NCBI GenBank assembly: GCA_043228905.1
Contig: JBHGNT010000009.1
Span: 12,338,001 to 12,402,000, forward strand
Length of the DNA stretch: 64,000 bases
Source of the DNA: Azolla caroliniana
Taxonomy: Eukaryota; Polypodiophyta
Direction of reading: 5' to 3'
In this document: positions 9,645-19,921 of the stretch, piece after piece
Layout: each line of letters opens with the position of its first letter
Position numbering within the stretch: the stretch's first letter is position 1
Position numbers and translations under genes: made by a program
Notes under the pieces: generated by a model
Seen by the model: only the letters and a program-made list of their open reading frames with translations
Told to the model about the DNA's origin: nothing
Database searches by the model: none

Positions 9645-12600
9645 GGGCGAACAGCTCCTGAGCTATATTTGGGATGCGAAAACGCCAAAGGATGCTTGGG
9701 GAAATCTGAAGAAGATCTTCGCTGCAAGCACCACAACCACGAAGCTTCATCTCCGACATGAGCTGAGCAATTTACGACAACGCGACTTGTCGGTGGCTGA
9801 TTACACCTCGAAGATCAAAGAGATATGCGACTCCTTAGCCTCTATCAATGTGAATGTCGAGGACAGCGAGATGGTGCAAATCAGTTTCGGGGGACTGACA
9901 TCGAAGTTCGGAGCGTTCCGAACTGCTATGTGTACATGGGAGAATACGCCGTCGTTTTTGGACGTACAGTCAATGCTCCTTATAGAGGAGAACCACGCGG
10001 GTGTGTCGACAAGCACGCATGCCGACAGTAAGATGTTGTACACAAAGGGAGACAGGCCCCGTGGTCGTGGCGGACGAGGCGAGTCGGTGCGCAATGGAGG
10101 CAGCCGACGACATCAAGGAAGAAGGCATCGAAGTGATGCCGACAGCAATTCCAGACCCTCCGGAAACAGGGGGAGTTGAGGCGACGAGAACCGGCAAGGG
10201 AAATCTGTCGCGGAATGATGGTACTATGGCAAAAAAGGCCACAAGGAGAGCGAGTGCTGGAAGAAGCGCCGATTTGGAGAGGACCGAATCCGGATCAGGT
10301 TCCAGACAAACCGACAAAGGGAATCGTTAGCGATCGCACTATGCCGAAATATCCGAAAAAGCCGAAAAAGGGTCAGTCTTTGTGATGAGACATGAAGCAA
10401 ACTCGATGAAGAAGATAACCCCGAAGTTGGACGAGGTGTGGTACATCGATTCCGGCACGTCAAACCACATGACGTGCCACAAGGAGTGGTTCTCATATCT
10501 GGAAAAACTGATGCAACCGGGAGTAGTTGCAACCGGAGACGACACTCCGCATCCGATCGCAAATGTCGGTGAAGTTCCCTTGAGCCATGTCGGGTAGAAA
10601 GGGAAACTTATGAACGTGTTACACGTCTTGACAATCATGAAGAATCTAGTGTTGGTCGGGTAGATTGTCGACCAGGGGATGTAAGTCCGGTTCATGCATC
10701 TTGGGTGCTTCATCGAGGAAGAAGGCCGAGTTATTGCTCAAGGGCACACAGATGGGAGGATGTTTATCCTCGACTCTAGTGACGGTGGCACTGCAATGTT
10801 CGCAAAAGGACAAAAATTCGAGTCGGATATCGACTTATGGCACAAGCGGCTAGGCCCGTCAACTATCAATGGCTTCAAGACCTGCAATCGAAACAGGTGG
10901 TGTTCGGATGGCCCAGATTTAGTGGCCGGAAGGCACGAATTTGTGAAGCCTGCCAGCTAGGGAAGCAACACCGACCTCCTTTCCCTAACGAGCGTAACCG
11001 GAGGCGGAACAAGCTCGACTTGATACATTCCGATGTATGGGGGATGCCACAGAACGTTAGTCTTGGCGGGAGTCGATATTTTGTCTCCTTCATCGACGAC
11101 TATACGCGGCACACGTGGATCTACCTCATCGAGAAGAAGAGTGAAGTCTTCGACTGTTTCTGGGACCTCAAAGGGTTCGTGGAAACGGAAATAGCACGAA
11201 AGATCAAGTGCTTGCGGTCGAATGGCGGAAAAGAGTATTTTTCCGGTCAATTCAACGATTATCTGCAATTGGTGGGAATTCAGCGCAAATTCAATTGTAG
11301 ATACACGCCAGAGCAAAATGGCGTGACCGAGAGGAAGAACCGGTCAATTGTAGAAGTGACGCAGGCAATGCTGGAGGAGAAGACCTTGCCGAAGTTCTAT
11401 TGGGCCGAGGCGGTACGAACCGCGGTGTACATTCAGAATCGGATCGGAGAAAAAGTGTCAGTGCATGAGCTGTACTTCGAAAGGAAGCCAAATCTGTGAC
11501 ACTTGAGAGTTTTTGATAGCATTGCGTATGTGCATGTGGCGAAGGTGAAACGGAGGAAGTGTATCTTGGTTGGCTATTCGGACAAGCAGAAGGGTTATAA
11601 GCGTTATAACCCTCGCACCAAACAAGCGCGCGTGAGCCACGACGTTGTGTTTGATGAGTCCTCGTCTTGGTACTTACCTCTGACTCCGGACCTCACCTCT
11701 AATCCGAGTTCTGACGATGAGGTCAGTGAGGCCGAGATGCCTCCAGATGAGCCTAAAATCGGGACCCATGAAGAGAGTCCGATTTCGTTTTGGTTAAGCA
11801 GACTGGATGGACAACTGAGTTCGTTCGACTAGTCCAATGAAGAGCCGGCGAGTAGTGGATACTCGGCCGTGCATTCCCCGCGGAGGAGGCCGAGGAGACG
11901 GCTTACGTGCAAGGAAAAAGGGAAGAAGAAGGTGTCCGATTACGGCTCGGATAAGAACGAGTCGAATCGACGCGAGTCCGACTCCGAGGGAAGTGATGAC
12001 GGGTCTTTGAGAGCGAAGTCCGTGTCTGCTAAGATAGCCTCAACATCGGCTAATGAGAAATTGTGTCAATCTACCCGCCAAAAGAACCCTCTTATGCGGT
12101 TCAAATACAATGAGTACATGGCGCATCACTATGCATACATGACCCATGTAGCGGAAGTGCGTGAACCGGAGAGCTATGCAAAAACGGCGAAGGACCCAAA
12201 TTGGCGGCCGCAATGGAGGAAGAGATGCCTGCATTAGCGGAGAATGAAACCTGGAACCTAGTTGACGCACCAAAAGATGTGAAGCTTATCGGATGTAGGT
12301 GGGTGTACAGGGTCAAGTACAAAATTGACAGCTTGGTCAACCGATACAATGTCCGGTTAGTAGCGAAAGGCTACGCGCAGAAACACGACATCGACTACGA
12401 TGAGACGTTTGCGTCAGTCGTGAAGATGACGACCGTCCGTGTTTTGCTCGCGTTAACTGCGGCAAAGGGGTGGCACTTACATCAGATGGATGTAAAGAAT
12501 GCATTCCTGCAAGGTGAGCTTGAGGAAGAGGTGTACATGGTACAGCCCCCCGGATTTCACTCTAGAACGAACACTTCGGCGGTGTGCCGATTGAAGAAGT

Positions 12601-12969
12601 CCCTTTACGAACTAAAGCAAGCCCTGTGTACCTAGAACGCGAAGATCACGGAACGATTGCGTCAGTTTGGCTTTGCGACGTCAAAATCGGACTCCTCACT
12701 ATTCATTCTGAAAGGTCGACTCAGGCCGGTTAGCATTTTACTTTATGTTGATGACTTGGTCATTACCGGCACCGACCTAGGTGAGATTGACCGCCTGAAG
12801 CTCCAGCTTGCGGCATCATTTGACATGAAGGATCTGGGGGACCTTCAGTACTTCCTCGGGATCGAAGTGATCCGCACCCTCGAAGGCATACTGATCAGCC
12901 AACGGCATTACGTGTTGAGTATGCTCTTCAAATTTGGGATGGCCGATTGTAAGTCCCTCTCAACACCTT
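9645..12969 (+). mobile_element. Copia alpha1, left segment (interrupted by G1 and beta1)
   Basis: Copia (Ty1) order of gag, protease, integrase, RT in the plus direction. It begins abruptly in gag at the right end of G1 and stops in the RT region at 12969, where reverse-strand beta1 is inserted with a CACCT duplication (12965-12969 and 18254-18258). The rest continues at 18254. Sequence closely parallels complete element alpha3. The 5' LTR and start of gag are off-window or lost to the left. Confidence 0.93.
9645..12969 (+). pseudogene. Copia alpha1 polyprotein, gag to RT
   Basis: Gag (UBN2-like) covers 9650-10180. The zinc knuckle near 10216-10257 is degraded: its first Cys codon is a stop and the second is Tyr. 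Protease has VWYIDSGTSNHMT at about 10438-10476. Pre-integrase retains CEACQLGKQH near 10950. Integrase keeps the first Asp (LIHSDVWG) and Glu (VTERKN), but the second site reads RSNGGKEYF, an Asp-to-Asn change. RT (12230-12969) keeps LLYVDDLVI. Premature stops include TAG at 10597 and near 10661, each where alpha3 has Gln (CAG). Several frameshifts occur, so frames 1, 2 and 3 are all used. Confidence 0.9.
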
Positions 12970-13558
12970 GTTGAGAACTCGACGTTCCTTATGTCCGACG
13001 CTCGGCCACAACCGAGATTCTTTACATACACAGAAAACAGGTAATGAAACGCGACACAAAAGAAAAAGAAGAGGAGAAATGGTGCATAGGAGATATACGT
13101 GGAAAACCCCAAAATAGGGGGAAAAACCACGGCAGCCCACAAGCTGCAAACTGTCACTATGCAGAAATATACAACAGTGAGATCACTGAGGCAACGACCT
13201 CGTGCTCACAGATCTTCGCCACAGGCGGCGGTTACAACAGAGGCAACGACCTCGTCTCTCTCTCTCTCTATCTATCTCTCTGTACAGTTACGCGCTCTCT
13301 TATTTCTTCTTGCACCAACAAGGAAGAATAATAACAACAACATCATAATCAAAAGTTTGCCCTAAATCATATTTATACCAATATGACTTTTCGGCTATTT
13401 ACAAATGTAGCCTCGATGGGCTCCATCCGGCTCTCCGCAGTCGGGTACTCCTCATCCGGTTCATACCGGGCCTGCACCATCCGACTCTCCGAAGTCGGGT
13501 TCTCCTCATTCGGCACTGTTCTTCTCCCTTCCCATCTGGAGGGACCTGTCTTCCTACA
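12970..13558 (-). repeat. 3' LTR of Copia beta1
   Basis: Starts TGTTGAGAAC and ends TTCCTACA on the plus strand; in element sense it runs TGTAGG to CTCAACA. Contains a CT microsatellite (13256-13280). U3 carries imperfect tandem units with hairpins: CCGACT/AGTCGG arms at 13481-13498 and CCGGT/ACCGG arms at 13456-13469. Confidence 0.95.
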
Positions 13559-13569
13559 AACTCCCCCTT
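13559..13569 (-). other. Polypurine tract of beta1
   Basis: In element sense GAAGGGGGAGTT lies between the polyprotein stop and the 3' LTR, the position and composition expected of the plus-strand primer. The same tract recurs in beta4 (51769-51780) and, slightly changed, in beta2 (35210-35220). Confidence 0.85.
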
Positions 13570-16500
13570 CACTCCGGCATGGGGTGTCTTTCCAGCCCGA
13601 TGCTCTTCCGGCATGCGTCCAGCTTGTCGGGTGTCAGCACTTTGGTCAGCATATCTGACCAGTTCTCGGCCGTGTGGATCTTCGCCAATGTGAACTCCTG
13701 GTCATCTACCCTTTCCCGGATCCAGTGATACCTCCGCTGGATATGCTTTGTCCGGGAATGGTAGGCCGCATTCTTGGCAAGGTGGATGGCACTTTGACTG
13801 TCGCAGTAGAGTCGGTATTCCTCTTGCCGGATACCGAGCTCCCCGATGAAGTCCTTCATCCATAATATTTCCTTGCCGGCTTCCACAGCCGCCATGTACT
13901 CCGCCTCTGTGGTTGACAATGCAACCGTCTTCTGCAGCCTCGACTGCCACGAAACAGCTCCCCCTGCATACGTCATCACATACCCGGATGTAGACCGGCT
14001 GGTATCCACATCAGCCGACATGTCCGAATCGGTGAAACCATCCAGTTTAGGTTTTCCGGAGCCGAATCGGAGACACATATTTGAAGTGCCCTTCAAATGC
14101 CAGAGTATCCACTTGACCGCGTTCCAATGCTCCTTGCCGGGATTACTCATGAACCGGCTCACCACTCCGACTGCGTATCCAATGTCCGGTCGGGTACACA
14201 CCATTGCGTACATCAAGCTCCCGACAGCAGAGGCATATGGAATCTTCATCATATCTGCCTTCTCTCCTTTTGTCTTCGGGCTTTGCTTGCCGGACAACTT
14301 GCAGTTTGCCGGAAGTGTCGATCCCACCGGTTTTGCATCTGACATGTTGAACCGGTGACGCACCTTTGTCACATACTTCTCCTGTGATAGCCATAGTTGC
14401 TTCTCTGACCGGTCCCGAATGATGTGCATCCCCAACATCTGTCTTGCCGGACCCAGGTCTTTCATTGAGAAGGTCCGGTTGAGAGCCTTCTTCAGCATCC
14501 GTATTTTGCCTTGGTCTCGTCCGATGATCAACATGTCATCCATGTACAGGAGGAGTATCAGGAAGTCCCCTCCTTCAAACTTCTTCACAAACACGCAGTG
14601 ATCGGCCTGCGTCTTGTGGTACCCTTGATCGGTCATGAAGGAGTCGAACTTCCGATACCATTGCCGGGGAGCCTGCTTCAGTCCGTACAAGCTCTTCTTC
14701 AACCGGCATACCAGGTGCTCCTTCTCTTTCTCCACAAATCCTTCCGGTTGCTGCATGTAGATCTCCTCTTCGAGGTCGCCGTGAAGGAATGCCGTCTTCA
14801 CGTCCAGCTGCTCTACCTCGAGATCCATGCTTGCTGCAATACTCAGCACCGTCCGGATGGAGGTCATCTTTACTACCGGGGCGAATATTTCGTCGAAGTC
14901 CACGCCCTTCTTCTGCTGGAACCCCTTCACCACGATCCTGGCTTTGTATCTCGGGGGGTTGCCGGCATCTCCCGGTTTCAACTTGAATACCCACTTGTTT
15001 CGGAGTGCCCGCTTTCCTTTCGGCAGCTCCACCAATTCGTACGTATGGTTCTCATGCAGGGAATCCATCTCATCCTGCATGGCACTTAACCATTTTCGGC
15101 TGTGGGTGTCAACCTTCGCTTCTTCGAAGCTTTCCGGCTCCCCCTCATCGGTCAGCAGGACATGCTCTGCATCCGGAAATCTCCGGGGCGCCCTTCTCTC
15201 TCTGAGAGGATATCTACGTCTTCGGGCTTCGGTAATCGGTTCCTCCATTTGCTCTTCATCCGAATCCAATTCGGGATTTTGACCGGTTCCGGTCTCAGCT
15301 TCCTCTACTTCTTCTTCTGCCGGTTCGGTATCCTCACCATAACCGGCTGGTTCCTCGAGTGCTAACCGGTCTCTTGCCGGTTGGGTCTGCTCATTGTAGA
15401 GTCTATCCTTACCGGTCGACTCGGGGTTCATTATCTTCTTCTCTGACTCCCAGTCGGCGAGCATCTTGTCCTCCATGAAGATAATATCTCGACTCCGGAA
15501 TACCTTCTTGTCGACCGGGTCCCACACTCGGTAGCCGAACTCATCGTCACCGTAACCGAGGAATATGCATGGCTGGGTCTTTGGATCTAGCTTTCCTCTC
15601 CGGTCCTTTGCTACATGCACGTACGTGAGACACCCGAACACCCTCAGATGCCGGTAGGAAACTTCCTTACCGGTCCATACTCTCTGTGGCGTGTCTCCGT
15701 CCAAGGGTACTGAGGGTGATCTGTTTATCACATATGTCGCCGTCGACAGTGCCTCAGCCCAAAACTTCTTGGGTAGTTTTGCATGCGCTAGCATACTCCG
15801 GACCCTCTCCATTATGGTCCGGTTCATCCTCTCGGCCAGTCTGTTTAGTTCCGGCGTCTTCGGCACGGTAAATTCGAGCCGGATTCCCTTCGAGCGGCAG
15901 TACTCCTCGAACTGCCCCCGGTACTCACCTCCGTTATCTGCTCGAACCGCCTTCAGCTTCCGGCCGGTTTCTCTTTCCACTCTCGCGTGGAGCTCTTTGA
16001 GGACGGATAACACCTGATCCTTCGTCTTCAACGGTGTGGCCCACAGCTTCCGGCTGTGGTCATCTATGAACGTCACGAAGTACTGCGCTCCGGCATGTGA
16101 CTTCGTGTCTACTTGACAAACATCCGTATGCACCAACTCCAGTGGTGCATTACGTCTCATCGGTGGCCTTGGTCGGAAGGAGGTCCGGTTCTGCTTACCG
16201 GCCAGACAATCAGTGCACTTCTCTAAATGCACGTTCTTCACTGGGATGAGGTTGTCATCTTCAAGCCTCTTCATCCCCTTCTCACTCATGTGACATAGCC
16301 TCTTGTGCCACAGCTCACCGGCAGTGTCGGAAGCCACGTTCACTTCTTCCGGACATAACCGGGCATTCATCAGGTACAGTGTGTTTACCTTCCGGGCCCG
16401 AGCCACAATCAGGCTCCCTTTGCTGAACTTCATGACACCGTTCCGGATGCTACCCGTGTAGCCTTCATCATCTAGCCGACCGGCTGATATCAGGTTTAGA

Positions 16501-17564
16501 CGAACTTCCGGAACATGTCGGACATCTTTCAACAACAATTTGCATCCGGTTGGTGTTGTCAGCCACACGTCTCCTATGCCGACAATTCGGCATGTTCCTT
16601 CATTCCCCATCCGGACACAGCCGTGATCACCGGCTGAGTAGGATGAGAAGCATTTCCGGTCCGGGGTAAGGTGGAACGACGCTCCGGAGTCTACCACCCA
16701 GGTCATCTCATCGCCGGCATGGTTTATCTCACTCTCTTCGGTGATGAGCATCAACTCCTCTTCACTGGCCGCAATTGCCGTCGTTCCCTTCCGGTCCGGA
16801 CCCCTCCGGTCTTTACCGTTCCGGTCTGTACCGTTCCGGTTCGGGGTTTGCTTCGAATCGGTACCGTCGGTTTCCTTGTCTTTACGGAAATGCCGACAGT
16901 TCTTCTGGAAGTGTCCCGGCTTGCCGCAATAGAAGCAAATCGGCCTCCCCCTTGACTTTGATCGTGTCCCCGACTTCTCCCGGTTCTGGGGGCTACGGTT
17001 TCTATGTCTTCCGCGTTCCGATTCGGTAAGGAGCGCTTTGGAGTCGGAGCTCGTATCTTTGTCTTTCCGACAAGCCTCCTCATCTAGCAAGCTCGACTTT
17101 ACTCTTGCTAGGGATAGCCGTTTTCCTTCCGGCCCGGCGTTGCCCAAAGTAACAACTAACGTCTCCCAGCTATCCGGGAGGGAACCGAGCAGGAGTAGCG
17201 CTAGGACCTCATCGGCAAGAGGTACTTCCAATGACGTTGCCTGGTGAATCAGCCCCTGGAAGGCATTCATATGCTCCGCCATGCTGGAACCATCTTGGTA
17301 CCGGAGTCTTACAAGCTTCCAGAATACCGATGCCTGATTGACAGCATTTTTGTTCTGGAACATTGTGCAGATCTTCTCCCAGAGCTCATGAGCCTTACTC
17401 TCTTCATTGAAGTTGTTGTACAGGCTCATGTCGATGAAGCACCGTATGTACGCTGTTGTCTTCATGTGCATCACCTCCCATATCGCGGCGTCGATTTTGT
17501 CCGGTCTCTTGTCCCCGAACTGAAGCGGCAGCCAGAGGTCTTTAACCACGAGCATGTCCCTCAT
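13569..17564 (-). CDS. Copia beta1 Gag-Pol polyprotein (N-terminus frameshifted)
   Basis: A 1331-codon frame from ATG 17564 to TGA 13569. It would encode capsid, protease, integrase, reverse transcriptase and RNase H. In order: UBN2 gag; zinc knuckle CFYCGKPGHFQKNC near 16900-16938; protease WVVDSGASFHLT near 16690; HHCC and D-D-E integrase (LVHTDVCQV, RADNGGEYRG, LAERMNRT); a Ser/Glu-rich linker; RT with YMDDMLI near 14540; RNase H with LSTTEAEYMAA near 13900. All catalytic residues are present. The family start is ATG 17631 (MDESFGGMFKLT), as in beta3, but an extra A at about 17584-17585 turns codon 16 into TAA. Hence 17564 is the first usable ATG in the long frame, and the protein would lack about 25 N-terminal residues. 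Close to full family length. Confidence 0.93.
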   Translation of the reverse strand: MRDMLVVKDLWLPLQFGDKRPDKIDAAIWEVMHMKTTAYIRCFIDMSLYNNFNEESKAHELWEKICTMFQNKNAVNQASVFWKLVRLRYQDGSSMAEHMNAFQGLIHQATSLEVPLADEVLALLLLGSLPDSWETLVVTLGNAGPEGKRLSLARVKSSLLDEEACRKDKDTSSDSKALLTESERGRHRNRSPQNREKSGTRSKSRGRPICFYCGKPGHFQKNCRHFRKDKETDGTDSKQTPNRNGTDRNGKDRRGPDRKGTTAIAASEEELMLITEESEINHAGDEMTWVVDSGASFHLTPDRKCFSSYSAGDHGCVRMGNEGTCRIVGIGDVWLTTPTGCKLLLKDVRHVPEVRLNLISAGRLDDEGYTGSIRNGVMKFSKGSLIVARARKVNTLYLMNARLCPEEVNVASDTAGELWHKRLCHMSEKGMKRLEDDNLIPVKNVHLEKCTDCLAGKQNRTSFRPRPPMRRNAPLELVHTDVCQVDTKSHAGAQYFVTFIDDHSRKLWATPLKTKDQVLSVLKELHARVERETGRKLKAVRADNGGEYRGQFEEYCRSKGIRLEFTVPKTPELNRLAERMNRTIMERVRSMLAHAKLPKKFWAEALSTATYVINRSPSVPLDGDTPQRVWTGKEVSYRHLRVFGCLTYVHVAKDRRGKLDPKTQPCIFLGYGDDEFGYRVWDPVDKKVFRSRDIIFMEDKMLADWESEKKIMNPESTGKDRLYNEQTQPARDRLALEEPAGYGEDTEPAEEEVEEAETGTGQNPELDSDEEQMEEPITEARRRRYPLRERRAPRRFPDAEHVLLTDEGEPESFEEAKVDTHSRKWLSAMQDEMDSLHENHTYELVELPKGKRALRNKWVFKLKPGDAGNPPRYKARIVVKGFQQKKGVDFDEIFAPVVKMTSIRTVLSIAASMDLEVEQLDVKTAFLHGDLEEEIYMQQPEGFVEKEKEHLVCRLKKSLYGLKQAPRQWYRKFDSFMTDQGYHKTQADHCVFVKKFEGGDFLILLLYMDDMLIIGRDQGKIRMLKKALNRTFSMKDLGPARQMLGMHIIRDRSEKQLWLSQEKYVTKVRHRFNMSDAKPVGSTLPANCKLSGKQSPKTKGEKADMMKIPYASAVGSLMYAMVCTRPDIGYAVGVVSRFMSNPGKEHWNAVKWILWHLKGTSNMCLRFGSGKPKLDGFTDSDMSADVDTSRSTSGYVMTYAGGAVSWQSRLQKTVALSTTEAEYMAAVEAGKEILWMKDFIGELGIRQEEYRLYCDSQSAIHLAKNAAYHSRTKHIQRRYHWIRERVDDQEFTLAKIHTAENWSDMLTKVLTPDKLDACRKSIGLERHPMPE

Positions 17565-17647
17565 CTTCGACTTCCACACTGAATTAGTTGGAGCCGGTGA
17601 GCTTGAACATGCCGCCAAACGATTCGTCCATTTTCTGTGTCGATTTC

Positions 17648-17659
17648 GCTCTGATACCA
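17648..17659 (-). other. Primer-binding site of beta1
   Basis: In element sense TGGTATCAGAGC, two bases inside the 5' LTR. It is complementary to the 3' end of plant initiator tRNA-Met, the usual Copia primer. Confidence 0.92.
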
Positions 17660-17661
17660 CT

Positions 17662-18253
17662 TGTTGAGAACTCGACGTTCCTTATGTCCGACGCTCGGCC
17701 ACAACCGAGATTCTTTACATACACAGAAAACAGGTAATGAAACGCGACACAAAAGAAAAAGAAGAGGAGAAATGGTGCATAGGAGATATACGTGGAAAAC
17801 CCCAAAATAGGGGGAAAAACCACGGTAGCCCACAAGCTGCAAACTGTCACTATGCAGAAATATACAACAGTGAGATCACTGAGGCAACGACCTCGTGCTC
17901 ACAGATCTTCGCCACAGGCGGCGGTTACAACAGAGGCAACGACCTCGTCTCTCTCTCTCTCTCTCTCTATCTCTTTGTACAGTTACGCGCTCTCTTATTT
18001 CTTCTTGCACCAACAAGGAAGAATAATAACAACAACATCATAATCAAAAGTTTGCCCTAAATCATATTTATACCAATATGACTTTTCGGCTATTTACAAA
18101 TGTAGCCTCGATGGGCTCCATCCGGCTCTCCGCAGTCGGGTACTCCTCATCCGGTTCATACCGGGCCTGCACCATCCGACTCTCCGAAGTCGGGTTCTCC
18201 TCATTCGGCACTGTTCTTCTCCCTTCCCATCCGGAGGGACCTGTCTTCCTACA
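17662..18253 (-). repeat. 5' LTR of Copia beta1
   Basis: 592 bases, nearly identical to 12970-13558. The three-base length difference lies in the CT run (17948-17972). The promoter for the reverse-strand element should be here. The same U3 hairpin units are present. Confidence 0.95.
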
Positions 18254-19524
18254 CACCTCTGGATAAAACCATCAAGCTTCGCCCCGATTCCGGAAAGGTA
18301 TGCAACCCGACGAGGTTCCGACAGACAGTCGGAAGCCTTATATACTTGACAATCACCCGACCAGATCTCAGCTACCCGGTCGGGGTGATTAGTCAGTTCA
18401 TGGCGCGACCGACCGAGGAGCACCTTTAGTGCGCACTACGCGTACTCTGGTACGTCAGTGGCACTAAAGGCCGGGGGCTACTATATCAGACCGATACTGC
18501 CGCGCAGTTGGTCGGTTACACCGATGCTGATTGGGCCGGAAACGCAGCCGATCGCCGATCCTCGTCCGGTTTCGTGTTCTCTCTTGGGAGTGTCACGACT
18601 GCATGGAGTACCAAGAAGTAGCCGATAGTTGCGCTATCGAGCACCGACGTCGTGTATAGATGCGCGGTTGTCGCGACTTGCGAAGCCATATGGTTGAAGC
18701 GGCTACTTAAGGATCTGCAGGTGGAGGTATCCGATCCAACGACAATCTATTGCGACAACCTCAACAACATCCAGCTAGCTACGAACCCCGTCTTCCACGC
18801 CCGGACTAAGCACATTGAGGTGCACTGCCATTTCGTCCGTGAGCGTGTCCTCTCTTATGAAGTCGAACTTCAGTATGTTCCGACGGATCAGCAAAACGCC
18901 GACATCTTCACCAAGCCTCTTGGTCTGGACAAGTTGGGGCAATTCTCGGGTGCGCTTGGATTGCGTCACCTCGACGTGCCGAACTTGAGGGGGAGAGACG
19001 TCCATGATGACCACGGAAGGGAGCAGGAAAGGAGCGGAAAAGACTGTGACGCCGAGTCGGATAACGAATTCGATTTCGGATCGACTGAAGAAGCCGAGGG
19101 AGGATCCGCGGAAGAGTCCAAAAGCAGACATAAGGGGAGCAATCGAAAGAAAGAGCCGAAGCCAACCAAGCGTGGGGGAGTCAAAGCCATCAAGGGCGAG
19201 AAGACGTAAGAAGATTTGGAGACAGCCAACTCGGACAAGAGCGAAAACCGATCGGAGGAAGCCGTGTCGGTTCGGATGGTTGATTCGGATACGCTGAATC
19301 AACCAAGGGCCAAGCGGAAGAGAAGGCAGCAGAAGAGGCGCCAACACTGCAACAACAAGGAAGCTGAGAAGGGCCATGTAAGCAGACAAGCCGACTGGAA
19401 GGGTCGAGGCGCGCGGAATCGAACGGGTCGAGGAGTGAGAGCGAGGCATGAAGCCAAAAGGAACTAGAGCGTAGAGCCGGCGGAGCAGGTGGAACCTGAA
19501 ATCTAGCTTGAGGGGGAGTGTTGA
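18254..19524 (+). pseudogene. Copia alpha1 polyprotein, end of RT, RNase H and C-terminal extension
   Basis: RNase H shows YTDADWAGN near 18520 and DNLNNIQLA near 18760. The LSSTEAEY motif is altered to LSSTDVVY, so this copy has lost part of the site. Stops at about 18427 and 18618 replace Gln codons of alpha3 (CAG to TAG). After the usual end of RNase H the frame goes on for about 185 codons: first acidic (DAESDNEFDF), then strongly basic (KRKRRQQKRRQH). The final residues LEGEC are encoded by the polypurine tract and the stop lies in the LTR. Confidence 0.9.
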
Positions 19525-19921
19525 GAGACAAGCTCAACATTCGTGCATGTAATACGATGCGTAACCCATTGCGTAGACTGGGTGCGTAAATTAGTATGCA
19601 TAACATGGCCGTATCGGTGCGTAAACCGGAAGGCCGTTAGTATGATATTCCTCGTAAATAATAATTTTGGGAGTTAGTGTAGTAGGCTCATTTATGAGCG
19701 GTCAAGTAGTGTCAGTACTTGTGTCAGCCCTATTGTCAAGGCTTGTATAAAAGGTGCTCCCTGAGCACGGTGTATGTACAGATTGAGTATTATTTTGAAT
19801 TGAGTTTCTGTGTGTTCTCTCTCTCTGTCTCTCCCGCGTACTATGTATATTCAAGCTCTCCATTAAACCTGCGTATTTTCTATGTTCGGTTTTCTATTGC
19901 TTCCGCACATAATCTTTTTCA
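19519..19921 (+). repeat. 3' LTR of Copia alpha1
   Basis: 403 bases, TGTTGAGAGACA to CTTTTTCA, matching the LTR ends of alpha4. Two dyads lie upstream of TATAAAA (19745-19751): CAAGTAGTG/CAGTACTTG at 19703-19721, and AGCC/GGCT arms after it. A CT-rich stretch (19818-19834) lies downstream. The next base starts alpha2 coding sequence with no primer site between. Confidence 0.88.

Larger units (their letters stand above)
12970..18253 (-). mobile_element. Copia beta1, complete, young, reverse strand
   Basis: Flanked by a perfect 5-base duplication CACCT and by LTRs of 589 and 592 bases that differ by about two substitutions plus a CT-repeat length change, so this is the most recent insertion whose two LTRs can both be seen. 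Primer site, polypurine tract and a 1331-codon uninterrupted polyprotein frame are present. It interrupts the RT of alpha1. The only clear lesion is one inserted base near the start of gag. It could still be transcribed and might supply proteins to relatives; that is inference. Confidence 0.97.
18254..19921 (+). mobile_element. Copia alpha1, right segment with 3' LTR
   Basis: Resumes the alpha1 RT exactly at the CACCT duplication and runs through RNase H, the long C-terminal tail, the polypurine tract (19510-19518) and the 3' LTR (19519-19921). Together with 9645-12969 this gives most of one element opened by two separate insertions. Confidence 0.93.

Noticed and set aside
14511-15089. 192-codon plus-strand ORF
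   Set aside because: Antisense shadow of the intact beta1 RT; no independent domain.
13569-17660. Start of the beta1 polyprotein at 17660
   Set aside because: That codon is GTG and lies in the primer-binding site; the family start is ATG 17631, and the first ATG in the long frame is 17564.
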